Source: CAYSLU01 sp964431965
GTDB taxonomy: Bacteria > Verrucomicrobiota > Kiritimatiellia > CAIKKV01 > CAYSLU01
Direction of reading: 5' to 3'
Assembly: GCA_964431965.1 (NCBI GenBank)
Contig: CAYSLU010000002.1
Span: 1 to 64,000, forward strand
Length of the DNA stretch: 64,000 nt
Shown: positions 1 to 9,974 of the stretch, piece by piece
How positions within the stretch are numbered: the first letter of the stretch is position 1
Layout of the letters: each line of letters opens with the position of its first letter
Notes under the pieces: model-generated
The model's database searches: none
What the model was told of the DNA's origin: nothing
Seen by the model: only the letters and a program-made list of their open reading frames with translations
Made by a program: the position numbers and the translations under genes

Positions 1-21
1 GTTGCAGACCGAGCATTCCGG

Positions 22-42
22 GTAGGCGCCGCCTGCCGGGCG
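22..42. repeat. Half-copy of a palindromic intergenic repeat
   Basis: This stretch reads GTAGGCGCCGCCTGCCGGGC and closely resembles the left arm of the long palindrome at 22414-22476. Only one arm is seen here; the rest may lie before the window start. The surrounding bases 1-165 hold no gene I can support. Confidence 0.45.
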
Positions 43-98
43 ACGCCGTGCGACGAACGTGAGCCGGGGCGTGCCATCGGCCTGGGTTTTCGGCGTGG

Positions 99-118
99 CG
101 CAAGCCTCCCGGCTTGCG
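99..118. repeat. Perfect hairpin downstream of the MFS gene
   Basis: CGCAAGCC, a TCCC loop and GGCTTGCG form a perfect 8-bp stem about 48 bases past the stop of the minus-strand transporter gene. No T-run follows on either strand, so it is not a classical intrinsic terminator. It could stabilise an mRNA end or be another dispersed palindrome. Confidence 0.4.
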
Positions 119-165
119 TCCGTAGCGGAGGGTTGCGAGCCGGGCGGCTCGTGCCGCGGGGCTGC

Positions 166-1488
166 TCACGCAGTTTGGGGGGTCGAGCGTCCCGGCCGAG
201 GCCAGAGCAGGCCGGCGAAGGTGGTTCCCAGCATCATCACCCCGCACGCGGCGTAGAGCAGGTGGTAGCGTCCGATCTCCAGCGGCCCGACCGTCCAGAC
301 CCCCGGCCCGATGTGGCGCATCACCGCTTCGGCCAACGGGCCGCCGATGCCGTAGAGTCCCAGGCTGACGATGTTGCTGACGGCGAAGTAGGCGGGTCGG
401 GCGCCCTGGGCCGGGACGGCGCCCATGAGGCCGGTCTGGATGCACAGCCCGAACGCGGCGTCAACCGGGCCGGCGAGCGCCCAGGCCAGATAGATCGGCC
501 AGTGGCGATCGGCGGTGGCCAGCGGAAGCAGAAGGAAGAAGAGCGCATAGAGGGGGCCCACAGCGACGGCGATCCGGCGCGCGCCGAACCGGTCCAACAG
601 GCGGCCGGCGGAACGCGACATGATCATCTTGGCTACGCAATAGGCCGTCATCATCCACGCGATGTTCGTGTTGGTCATGCCCAGCACTTGCTTGTTCAGC
701 ACCTGGTAGAAAGGGCAGCCGAAGAAGAACGGGATGTTGTACAGGGCGGAGCCGATCATCAGGCGACGGAAGTCGCGCGTGCGGAAGACCCGCGGGATGT
801 GGTGCACGTCGACCGGTGTCACGGATCCGCCGCCCGAGTCGTGCGCGTGCACGAGCGACAGAATGGCCAGCAGGCCGAACCCGCATCCTGCCGCGAGCAG
901 CAGCGAGAGCCCTCCCGCCCCCTGCTGTCCGGCCCAGTCGCCCAGGCTCCCCGCGGCGAGCATGGACGCAATCGTCACGAATCCCATCATCTGAATGCGT
1001 CGGCCGAGGTACCGCCCGCGCAGTGTTTCGGGGATTGTGGCGGCCTGCCAGTCGTCCATCACGGGACGCGTAATGCTGAGAAAGGCGGCGGCGGAGAAGA
1101 TGGCGCCCATCAGCGCGTAGAGCCGGTATCCCGGCGGCAGAAGGGGAACCATCAGGACCGTGGCCATGACCAGCAGGGGCTCGGTCATGCCGATCCCGAT
1201 GATGGCGCGCTTGCGCTCTGTCCGGGTGATGATCGGCAGGAGCAGGATCTGGGTCACGCTCCCGAAGCTCGCGACGGCGGCGAGCCGGCCCATGGACTCG
1301 CCGGGCACGCCGAGCGAGAGCACGAAGGCGACGAAAATGAAACTCGTCGGGCCGCACACGATGTCGAACACCGCGCGGAAGAGCACATTCCGGTTGAACG
1401 CGGTCAGCGACTGGCGGGTCGCGTCCCGATTGGCGAGCGCATCCTCTGTCACGCGCGGCACTGTAGGGACACGGCCCGGGTGGCGCAA
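166..1488 (-). CDS. Major facilitator superfamily transporter
   Basis: This is a polytopic inner-membrane transporter of the major facilitator superfamily. Its 440 residues fit the usual 12-helix length, hydrophobic segments alternate from about residue 35 to the end, and a basic loop (RTERKR, about residues 89-94) sits in the loop 2-3 position where the family carries its conserved basic motif. The substrate cannot be read from the sequence. It starts 12 bases after the trpC stop on the same strand and is probably cotranscribed with it, but no functional link is evident. The start is uncertain: TTG at 1488 is the longest choice, while GTG codons at 1461 and 1452 are in frame, and none has a convincing ribosome binding site. 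Confidence 0.85.
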   Translation of the reverse strand: MRHPGRVPTVPRVTEDALANRDATRQSLTAFNRNVLFRAVFDIVCGPTSFIFVAFVLSLGVPGESMGRLAAVASFGSVTQILLLPIITRTERKRAIIGIGMTEPLLVMATVLMVPLLPPGYRLYALMGAIFSAAAFLSITRPVMDDWQAATIPETLRGRYLGRRIQMMGFVTIASMLAAGSLGDWAGQQGAGGLSLLLAAGCGFGLLAILSLVHAHDSGGGSVTPVDVHHIPRVFRTRDFRRLMIGSALYNIPFFFGCPFYQVLNKQVLGMTNTNIAWMMTAYCVAKMIMSRSAGRLLDRFGARRIAVAVGPLYALFFLLLPLATADRHWPIYLAWALAGPVDAAFGLCIQTGLMGAVPAQGARPAYFAVSNIVSLGLYGIGGPLAEAVMRHIGPGVWTVGPLEIGRYHLLYAACGVMMLGTTFAGLLWPRPGRSTPQTA

Positions 1489-1500
1489 GGCCGTTCCGAC

Positions 1501-2310
1501 CTAGGCGACGACCCCGGTGGCGGCGGCGGCGCGCCGCAGGGCGGCCAGCTGGTCGCCCGGGCGGCCGTGTCGGAGCAGCGACTCGCCGATGAGGAAGCCG
1601 GCGTAGCCGGCGTCCTGCAGCCGGGCGATGTCGTCGCCGGTCCGGATGCCGCTCTCCGCGATGGAGACGCGCCCGGCGGGGATGTGCCGCGCGAGGCGCA
1701 CCGCCACGGCGAGATCGGTCTTCAGGGTCTTGAGATCGCGGCTGTTGACGCCGATGATGCCGCCGGGGCAGCCCAGCGCGAGATCCAGTTCGGCCTCCGT
1801 ATGAACCTCCAGAATGGACTCCAGGCCGAGCGATTGCGCGGCCTCGAACAGGCCCCTGATCGCGGACGGATCGAGCGCCGAGACGATGATCAGGATGACG
1901 TCGGCGCCCCAGGCGGCCGCCTCGGCGGCCTGGTAGGGGCGGCTGATGAAGTCCTTTCGGAGGACGGGGAGCGGAACGGCCGACCGGACCGCGCGAAGGT
2001 GGGCTGCGGAGCCGAGGAAGTGGCGGGGCTCCGTGAGGACCGAGATGCCGATGGCGCCGGCATCTCGGTACTGGCCGGCGATCGCCCCGGGGCGATAGAC
2101 CGTGCGAAGGAGCCCGGCAGACGGGCTGGCCTTCTTGACCTCGGCGATGATCCGCGGCGCGGGGGCTTCGCGCAGCGCGTCCGTCAGGCTTCGATGCGTC
2201 CGTCCGCCCGCCAGGCGCTCGAGCCCGGCGATCGGCACGCGCCGCATCGCCTTGTCGGCGTCCGCCCGTCGCTCGGCCGTGATCCGGTCCAGTATGTTCG
2301 GCTTGCTCAT
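1501..2310 (-). CDS. trpC: Indole-3-glycerol-phosphate synthase
   Basis: TrpC closes the indole ring in tryptophan synthesis, turning carboxyphenylamino-deoxyribulose phosphate into indole-3-glycerol phosphate in the cytoplasm. The 269-residue protein is a single TIM barrel of normal length. The expected active-site blocks are all visible: AEVKKASPS (catalytic Glu and Lys), LRKDF, GVNSRDL, IAESGI and GFLIGESLL. The ATG at 2310 is chosen because GAGG lies nine bases upstream and the family's N-terminal helix (ILDRITAERRADADKA) follows directly; the open frame extends further upstream but into the promoter. No other trp gene is in the window. It diverges from fusA. Confidence 0.95.
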   Translation of the reverse strand: MSKPNILDRITAERRADADKAMRRVPIAGLERLAGGRTHRSLTDALREAPAPRIIAEVKKASPSAGLLRTVYRPGAIAGQYRDAGAIGISVLTEPRHFLGSAAHLRAVRSAVPLPVLRKDFISRPYQAAEAAAWGADVILIIVSALDPSAIRGLFEAAQSLGLESILEVHTEAELDLALGCPGGIIGVNSRDLKTLKTDLAVAVRLARHIPAGRVSIAESGIRTGDDIARLQDAGYAGFLIGESLLRHGRPGDQLAALRRAAAATGVVA

Positions 2311-2346
2311 CTGCGTGAACCTCGGTCCTTCCGTCGAGTCCGCGAG

Positions 2347-2375
2347 ATGGTACGGCGGTCCGGGCCGCGGATCAA
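2347..2375 (-). promoter_or_regulatory. Candidate promoter for trpC
   Basis: On the minus strand TTGATC and TACCAT are separated by 17 bases (4/6 matches each to the sigma-70 consensus), about 36 bases before the trpC start. This is prediction from sequence only. Confidence 0.4.
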
Positions 2376-2422
2376 CACGGACGCGCGGCCCGTGCGTTTT
2401 TGGAAAAGGCAGGGGTTTGCGC

Positions 2423-2451
2423 TTGCAGTTGCGCGCGCGATGCAGCAAAAT
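2423..2451 (+). promoter_or_regulatory. Candidate promoter for fusA
   Basis: TTGCAG and CAAAAT are separated by 17 bases and lie about 45 bases before the fusA start, in the most AT-rich part of the trpC-fusA divergent gap. The -35 match is weak. Confidence 0.35.
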
Positions 2452-2495
2452 TACCGGCTTTTTTGTTCAGAGAGTACACGCAACGGGAGACACGT

Positions 2496-4592
<2,097 letters not shown>

Positions 4593-4608
4593 GAGCATTG
4601 CCTCGATC

Positions 4609-4637
4609 CTCCGCCCGGCCTACCATGCCGGCGGAGG
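4609..4637. repeat. Inverted repeat between fusA and pcm
   Basis: CTCCGCCCGGC and GCCGGCGGAG flank a short loop immediately after fusA, and the right arm runs into the GGAGGAGG ribosome binding site of the next gene. It could end fusA transcripts or sequester that site; there is no T-run. Confidence 0.35.
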
Positions 4638-4650
4638 AGGACGATGCGCC

Positions 4651-5403
4651 ATGCGGCGAGGTCGCTCAGCTTGGAGATGCTGCGCCGCGGTCGTCTGCGG
4701 AGGGGCGCTCATGTGTGCGACGGATGACGCCGAGGCGGGCGGGCCGGGCGCCGACGCCCGGCGCGCGGAGCGGGAGGCGATGGTCCGGGAGCAGATCGCG
4801 GCTCGCGGGATCGCGGACCTCCGCGTGCTTGACGCCATGCGGACCGTGCCGCGCCACGTGTTCGTCCCACCGGAATCCGCGTCGCGCGCCTATGACGACT
4901 ACCCGCTTCCGCTCAGCCGCGGCCAGACCATTTCCCAGCCCTACATCGTGGCGGCCATGACCGAACTGGTCCGGCCGGCGACCAACCATGTGGTACTCGA
5001 GATCGGGACGGGCTCGGGCTATCAGGCCGCGGTGCTCTCCGGCCTGGTTCGCGAGGTCTACACGATCGAGATAGTCGAGCCGCTGGGCACCTCCGCGCGA
5101 CAGCGGCTGAAGGCGCTCGGCTGCACGAACGTGACCGTCCGCGTCGGTGACGGCTACCAGGGCTGGCCCGCGCGCGCCCCGTTCGACGGCATCATCGTCA
5201 CGGCCGCCCCGGACCATGTTCCCCAGCCGCTCGTGGACCAGCTCCGGCCGGGCGGCCGCATGGTGATCCCGGTCGGCGGCGTCCACGACGTGCAGCGCCT
5301 CCTGCTGATCGAAAAGGCCGTGGACGGGACGGTCACGCGTCGCCCGGTCATGGGCGTCCGCTTCGTCCCTCTGACCCGAGCCCCGAGTGCCGTCAAACCG
5401 TGA
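4651..5403 (+). CDS. pcm: Protein-L-isoaspartate O-methyltransferase, exported form
   Basis: This enzyme uses S-adenosylmethionine to methylate isoaspartyl residues in damaged proteins so that they can revert to aspartate. The 250-residue protein carries the family signature RGQTISQPYIVA and the SAM-binding LEIGTGSGYQ, followed by the DGIIVTAAP and GGRMVIPVG segments. Unlike the cytosolic form it begins with a basic, hydrophobic N terminus of about 30 residues that looks like a signal sequence, so it probably repairs periplasmic or outer-membrane proteins. ATG 4651 is preceded by GGAGGAGG ten bases away. It is 58 bases after fusA and may share its transcript. Confidence 0.93.
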   Translation: MRRGRSAWRCCAAVVCGGALMCATDDAEAGGPGADARRAEREAMVREQIAARGIADLRVLDAMRTVPRHVFVPPESASRAYDDYPLPLSRGQTISQPYIVAAMTELVRPATNHVVLEIGTGSGYQAAVLSGLVREVYTIEIVEPLGTSARQRLKALGCTNVTVRVGDGYQGWPARAPFDGIIVTAAPDHVPQPLVDQLRPGGRMVIPVGGVHDVQRLLLIEKAVDGTVTRRPVMGVRFVPLTRAPSAVKP

Positions 5404-5449
5404 TCCGCTGCCGGGGAGAAGATAGGCTGCGCGATAGGAGACAGCTCGA

Positions 5450-5607
5450 CGGATTGGGCCGAAGGGCGACACGCCAGCCCGGCCCATCTGGGCGGTTCCC
5501 GGGGGACGGCACATACAAGAGTATGGTGCCGCCCCCGGCGCCCGCCCATCTGTGCCGGTCTGACGTACCGCCCTTCGGGGGTTCGCAGACTCACCCAACC
5601 CAATCCG
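5450..5607. repeat. Long imperfect palindrome (MITE/REPIN-like), family 1
   Basis: A near-symmetrical palindrome fills the 411-base gap 5404-5814. The inner arms (CCGAAGGGCG at 5459 and CGCCCTTCGG at 5569-5578) pair with few mismatches toward a centre near 5516, where ACATACAAGAGTATGGT forms the tip. An outer pair, CGGATTGGG at 5450 and CCCAATCCG at 5599-5607, extends the symmetry with unpaired bases on the right. No coding frame crosses it. The rest of the gap holds only the promoter candidate for the next gene. Confidence 0.65.
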
Positions 5608-5738
5608 CCTCGCGGATCGCCCGTTCCGTCGCGGACTCGGAACGGTGGTTCAGGGGGCATTCCGGCCTTTGACCCTTGGCGATCTGCTGTTCGACAATCG
5701 GCGGGAGATGCGCCCGCCCGTGAGTCCGGATTCGCTCT

Positions 5739-5768
5739 TTGACGGCCCGCCTGCGCCGGTGGCATCAT
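5739..5768 (+). promoter_or_regulatory. Candidate promoter of the first sugar cassette
   Basis: TTGACG and CATCAT are separated by 18 bases, 46 bases before the aminotransferase start and downstream of the palindrome, so it could drive the operon from 5815 onward. Confidence 0.35.
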
Positions 5769-5814
5769 CCGGCTTCGTAAACGCCCCGCGTCGGGGCTGC
5801 TGAGGAGCCAGGAT

Positions 5815-7197
5815 ATGACACGCCGCACGCCCCGTCGGGCCGACTACTGGGCCCACGTCGATCTCGCGAAATACCCCAGCATCACCGTGCCGCCGCCGGG
5901 CCCGAAGTCGAAGGAGTGGCACGGCCGCTGCACGAAGTACTTCAAGGGCCTCAGCACCCAGGTGAAGCTGTTCCCCGTCGTGTTCGAGTCCGGGCACGGC
6001 TGCATCCTGAAGGATGTTGACGGGAACGAATACATCGACTTTTCCTCGGGCATCTACGTGACCACGCTTGGGCACTGTCACCCGAAGATCACCGAGGCCG
6101 TCCAGAAGTACGCGGGCCTGCTGATGAACGCGCACGACTTCACGACGCCGATCAAGACGCGGCTCATGGAGAAGATGGCGGAGTGCCTGCCGGGCGACCT
6201 GAAGGGATACCAGCTCTACGACTGCGGCACGGCGGCGGTGGAGGCCGGCCTGCGCGTGTGCCGCGCGGCCACGGGCCGGCATGAGTTGATCTCGGGCTTC
6301 TACGACTTCCACGGCAAGACCTACGGCGCCGTGTCCGTCGCCGAGTTCCCCGCCCTGGCCTACGGCCCGACCCGCGCGCCGGGCTGCCACATGGTCCCGC
6401 GCCCGAATCCCTACCGGCCGATGTGGACCAAGGCGGACGGCACGGTCGACACCGACCGCTACATCGAGTTCTACGCCGAGTACATCGATCGCGGCACGGT
6501 GCACGCGGTCGCGGCGATCGTGATGGAGCCCATCCAAGGGTGGGGTGGATCGGTGATCCCTCCGGACGACTTCTTCCCGAAGCTGCGGAAATTCTGCGAC
6601 GCGCGGAAGATCCTGCTGATGGCGGACGAGGTGCTCACCAGCATGGGGCGGACCGGCAAGTGGCTGGCGATGGAGCACTGGGGGGTGCTGCCCGACGTCG
6701 TGACGCTCGGCAAGGGGTTCGGGAACGGGTTTCCCGTGACGGCCGTCGCGGTGCGCGAGCCGTACCGGGAGTCGATCGAGAAGATTTCCGCCTCGTCCAG
6801 CTACGGCGGCAACCCGATGGCCTGCGCGGCCGCGCTGGCGTGCTTCGAGGTGATCGAGGAGGAGAACCTGCTGGAGCGGTCCCTCCACCTCGGCGAACTT
6901 GCCCTCGCGCGCATGAAGAAGATGATGGCGGCGCACCCGATCATCGGCGACGTTCGGGCCAAGGGGTGCCTGATGGGGATCGAGCTGGTGAAGGACCGGA
7001 AGACGAAGGAGCCGCTTCCGGAGGCTGGCACGCTTGTCTACCAGAAGGCGTTCGCCAAGGGCCTGGCGTGGATTCCGGCGGGCCACATCCTGCGCATGAG
7101 CCCGCCCATCGTGATGGAGGACGAGGTGCTGCTCAAGGGCCTGGACATCATCGAGGAAGCGATCGGCGAGACGGAGAAGGAGCTGGGGAAGGGCTGA
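5815..7197 (+). CDS. Class-III PLP-dependent aminotransferase
   Basis: A cytoplasmic fold-type I transaminase of the acetylornithine/4-aminobutyrate/glutamate-1-semialdehyde group. At 460 residues it has normal length. The cofactor lysine is in TLGKGFGNG (about residue 300), the PLP-ring aspartate is in LLMADEVLTSMGRTG, and GTAAVEAGLR is the phosphate-binding turn. Substrate is unknown. ATG 5815 follows GAGGAG. It heads an operon with a creatininase-like amidohydrolase, an FGGY kinase and two isomerase-like proteins, so a plausible role is transamination of an amino-sugar or its breakdown product, but this is inference from context. Confidence 0.9.
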   Translation: MTRRTPRRADYWAHVDLAKYPSITVPPPGPKSKEWHGRCTKYFKGLSTQVKLFPVVFESGHGCILKDVDGNEYIDFSSGIYVTTLGHCHPKITEAVQKYAGLLMNAHDFTTPIKTRLMEKMAECLPGDLKGYQLYDCGTAAVEAGLRVCRAATGRHELISGFYDFHGKTYGAVSVAEFPALAYGPTRAPGCHMVPRPNPYRPMWTKADGTVDTDRYIEFYAEYIDRGTVHAVAAIVMEPIQGWGGSVIPPDDFFPKLRKFCDARKILLMADEVLTSMGRTGKWLAMEHWGVLPDVVTLGKGFGNGFPVTAVAVREPYRESIEKISASSSYGGNPMACAAALACFEVIEEENLLERSLHLGELALARMKKMMAAHPIIGDVRAKGCLMGIELVKDRKTKEPLPEAGTLVYQKAFAKGLAWIPAGHILRMSPPIVMEDEVLLKGLDIIEEAIGETEKELGKG

Positions 7198-7227
7198 AGG
7201 CGGAGGCATGAAAGCGGAGGAGGTCCT

Positions 7228-7992
7228 GTGACGATTATGTTTTCCGAGCTGCGTTCCCCGCAGGTGAAGGCGGCGGCCGAGGCGGGGGCCGTGCTCGTGC
7301 TGCCGGTCGGCCAGACCGAGGAGCACGGCGACCACCTGCCGATCCAGACCGACACGCTGATCGGACAGCGCGTGTGCGAAGCGGCGATCCGTTCGCTGGC
7401 TGGCCAGCCGCCCGCGTACCTGATGGACCCCATTGCCTACGGCTACTCGCAGAAAGTGCTGAAGGCGTGGCCGGGCACGATGGTGGTGCCGCAGGACACC
7501 CTGATCGACATGATCACGCACGTTGTGATTTCGGTGGCCGATTCCGGCTTCCGCAAGGTTGTCCTGGTCAGCACGCACGGGAATCACGACGGCGTCGTGC
7601 GCGTCGTGGCGCGCCGCGCGGCCGACGAGCGCGGCATCGGACCGGGCGTGATCTTCCCGCACGCCCTCGTGGGCGACGTGCTGAAGGCGAACTGGAAGGC
7701 CGGGCCCGCGGGCACGTGCCACGCGTGCGAGTTCGAAACGTCGGTCATGCTGCACCTCGCGCCGCATCTCGTCGATATGTCGCTGGCCCGCGCCGACGAC
7801 CGGCTGGCGCTCGTCTCGCCCTATGCCTCCAGCCAGGCGTTTGTATCGACGTGGACCCTTCAGAAGAGCCGCTCCGGCGCCTACGGTGACCCGACGGTGG
7901 CCAACGCGGAGCTCGGGCGGCTGCTGGTCGAGAAGATGGTGGCCGAAACGGCGAAGTTCATCCGGTATTACCACGGGTTGAAGCAGGTATGA
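7228..7992 (+). CDS. Creatininase-family amidohydrolase
   Basis: This family includes creatinine amidohydrolase and related metal-dependent amidases, some of which act in cofactor or purine-like ring metabolism. The metal-ligand block PVGQTEEHGDHLPIQTDT sits at residues 26-43, with the later STHGNHDG and CEFETS motifs supplying further ligands. The 254-residue length is normal. The GTG at 7228 is preferred because GGAGGAGG lies four bases upstream; an ATG nine bases later would be too far from it. It follows the aminotransferase by 30 bases and overlaps the kinase start by four (ATGA), so it is translationally coupled to sugar metabolism. True creatinine hydrolysis is unlikely from context. 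Confidence 0.85.
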   Translation: MTIMFSELRSPQVKAAAEAGAVLVLPVGQTEEHGDHLPIQTDTLIGQRVCEAAIRSLAGQPPAYLMDPIAYGYSQKVLKAWPGTMVVPQDTLIDMITHVVISVADSGFRKVVLVSTHGNHDGVVRVVARRAADERGIGPGVIFPHALVGDVLKANWKAGPAGTCHACEFETSVMLHLAPHLVDMSLARADDRLALVSPYASSQAFVSTWTLQKSRSGAYGDPTVANAELGRLLVEKMVAETAKFIRYYHGLKQV

Positions 7993-9359
7993 CCGAGCTG
8001 CTCGCCGCGGTCGACGTCGGCACGACGGCTCTGAAGGCAGGCGTGTTCGACCGTTCCGGCCGGCTTCAGGCGCTGGCCGAGCGCGGCTGTCCGCCGCGCT
8101 ATCTCCCGGACGGGCGCGTGCATGCGGACCCGGCGGCATGGGAGGCGGCCCTCTCGGCTTGCCTCCGCTCCTGCCTCCGGCGGGTGAGGCGCTCGCACGT
8201 TCGCGCGGTCGCGGTCTCGAGCCAGGCTCAGACGCACGTCTTGCTGGATTGCGCGGGGCGGCCGATCGGTCCGGCCGTGAGCTGGCTCGACGCGACAGGC
8301 GACGCTGCGGGCGTTGAGTCCGCGCTGCCGCCCGCGCGCTTCTACCGGCACGCCGGCTGGCCGCGCCCCATCTCCCAGCTCGCCGTCGCCCAGCTGCGCG
8401 CTTACTCGACGCGCCGGGGGGCGTGGCGCGGCGTCGCGCGGCTGGTCTTCACGGATGGCTTTGTGATCGAGCGGCTGACGGGCGAGGCCGCCGTGAGCCG
8501 GAACCTCGCCGCCATGAGCGGGCTCTACTCGATGGTGAGCGGCCGGTGGTGGGCCGAAGCCCTCGACGTGGCCCGCGTGCCGTCGGCCGTGCTACCATCC
8601 CTGACTGAGGTGGGGGAGCCCGTGGCCCCGTTGCGGGCGGATCTGGCCCGGTCGTGGGGGATCGACCGCATTCCGGTCGTGGCCGGCGCGAACGATCAGA
8701 CGGCCGCCGCGCTGGGCGCCGGCCTCACGCGGCCCGGCGAGACGGCGCTCGGGCTCGGGACCGCGATGGTGACGTACCGGGTGGCTGGCGCGACGGAACC
8801 GGCTCCGGCGTGTCGTCCGCTGCGGGGGCCCTACCCGGGCGGCCTGCGCTACCAGCTGCTCGTGTGCAGCCTCGGCGGCGCTTGCCTGGAGTGGGCTCGC
8901 GGCCTGTCGGCCCCGGGGAGGAGCTGGGATCGGTTCTTTGCGGATGCGCTCGCGGCTGAACCGGGCGGCCTTCGGTTCCGGCCGGACAGCGGGGTGTCCG
9001 GCGAATCGGCCGCGCTCTCGGGCATTGTGCCGGGGCACACGGGGGCGCAGGTTGCGCGGGCCGTTCTGGACGGCGTGGCGGCTGCGGCCCGGGACCAGCT
9101 CGACGCGCTTGGCGCGCGCGGGACCGTGCGGCTCACCGGCGGCGGAGCGCGGAACGACGGCTGGGTACAGCTGCTGGCCGACACAACCGGCCGCGCGCTG
9201 GAGCGGGTGGAGCAGCCGCACGCGGGGCTGTGGGGGACCGCCGTGGCGGCGGGGCATGGCGCGGGCATCTTCCCGGATATGCTCAGGGCGGCGCGGGCGG
9301 GTCGGGCGCACGGCCGCGCGTTCCGGCCGAGCGGCGCGCGACGGAGACGGAGGGCGTGA
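7989..9359 (+). CDS. FGGY-family carbohydrate kinase
   Basis: A cytoplasmic sugar kinase of the xylulokinase/gluconokinase/rhamnulokinase superfamily, using ATP to phosphorylate a ketose or polyol. The 456 residues form two actin-like domains: the N-terminal phosphate motif DVGTTALK (residues 9-16), the catalytic-region segment GANDQTAAALG near residue 235, and the C-terminal adenosine motif LTGGGARNDGWVQLLAD near residue 380. It overlaps the creatininase-like gene by ATGA and is followed one base later by a cupin gene. A paralogue of the same superfamily is at 49963-51462. The exact sugar cannot be told; xylulose-like ketoses are likely given the lyxose-isomerase-like neighbour. Confidence 0.88.
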   Translation: MTELLAAVDVGTTALKAGVFDRSGRLQALAERGCPPRYLPDGRVHADPAAWEAALSACLRSCLRRVRRSHVRAVAVSSQAQTHVLLDCAGRPIGPAVSWLDATGDAAGVESALPPARFYRHAGWPRPISQLAVAQLRAYSTRRGAWRGVARLVFTDGFVIERLTGEAAVSRNLAAMSGLYSMVSGRWWAEALDVARVPSAVLPSLTEVGEPVAPLRADLARSWGIDRIPVVAGANDQTAAALGAGLTRPGETALGLGTAMVTYRVAGATEPAPACRPLRGPYPGGLRYQLLVCSLGGACLEWARGLSAPGRSWDRFFADALAAEPGGLRFRPDSGVSGESAALSGIVPGHTGAQVARAVLDGVAAAARDQLDALGARGTVRLTGGGARNDGWVQLLADTTGRALERVEQPHAGLWGTAVAAGHGAGIFPDMLRAARAGRAHGRAFRPSGARRRRRA

Positions 9360-9360
9360 C

Positions 9361-9840
9361 GTGACGGATACGTGGGAGCGGGATCTGCAGCTGTGGGGGC
9401 CCGGGCGGGAGCGGGCGCTCGCGGAGATGCGCGCGCAGGTGGCGGCGTGGGGGCTGACGCTTCCCGCCGTGGAGCCGCTGGTCATCCGGTTCGGCTTGGA
9501 CGAGTTCGGGAAGACCGGCGAGATCGAACACTGGATCGCCAACGAAACCGGCGCCGGCTACTGCGGCAAGTTCCTGTTCGTGTTTGACGGCCAGACGTGT
9601 CCGTATCACCGCCACGAGGTGAAGCACGAGACGTTCTTTGTTCTCAAGGGCCGGGTCCGGATGATCGTGGACGGCGCGGAGCGCACGATGGCGGAGGGCG
9701 ATACGCTCGTCATGCCGCCCGGGGTCCGGCATGCGTTTACCGGACTGGGGAGCGCCCTGCTGCTGGAGGTCTCCATGCCGTCCACGCTGAACGACAACTT
9801 CTTTGAAGATCGGCGCATCGGTCGCGGCGGCGTGATCTGA
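9361..9840 (+). CDS. Cupin protein, D-lyxose ketol-isomerase-like
   Basis: A 159-residue single-domain cupin. The metal-binding motif is plain: QTCPYHRHEVKHETFFVLKG supplies two His, a Glu and the turn glycine, and a second motif ends in PPGVRHAF. The N-terminal segment resembles D-lyxose isomerases of the cupin type, which interconvert lyxose and xylulose; the adjacent FGGY kinase would then phosphorylate xylulose. This function is inference from similarity and context. The start is the GTG at 9361, one base after the kinase stop, with GGAGGG upstream; there is no earlier in-frame start outside the kinase. Confidence 0.75.
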   Translation: MTDTWERDLQLWGPGRERALAEMRAQVAAWGLTLPAVEPLVIRFGLDEFGKTGEIEHWIANETGAGYCGKFLFVFDGQTCPYHRHEVKHETFFVLKGRVRMIVDGAERTMAEGDTLVMPPGVRHAFTGLGSALLLEVSMPSTLNDNFFEDRRIGRGGVI

Positions 9841-9974
9841 TCGGCTCGGTTTCGGTCTGGTCGTTGAGCGGTGGACACGAACGTTTCGGTTGCATGCAGC
9901 GGCGGGAGGGGCGCCGGACCCGGCGCCCGTGAACATGGAGCAAGCGGTGCGGTCCGCCGCGCAAGGGAGCGTCT

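Noticed and set aside
99..118. Hairpin considered as an intrinsic terminator
   Set aside because: No run of T follows on either strand.
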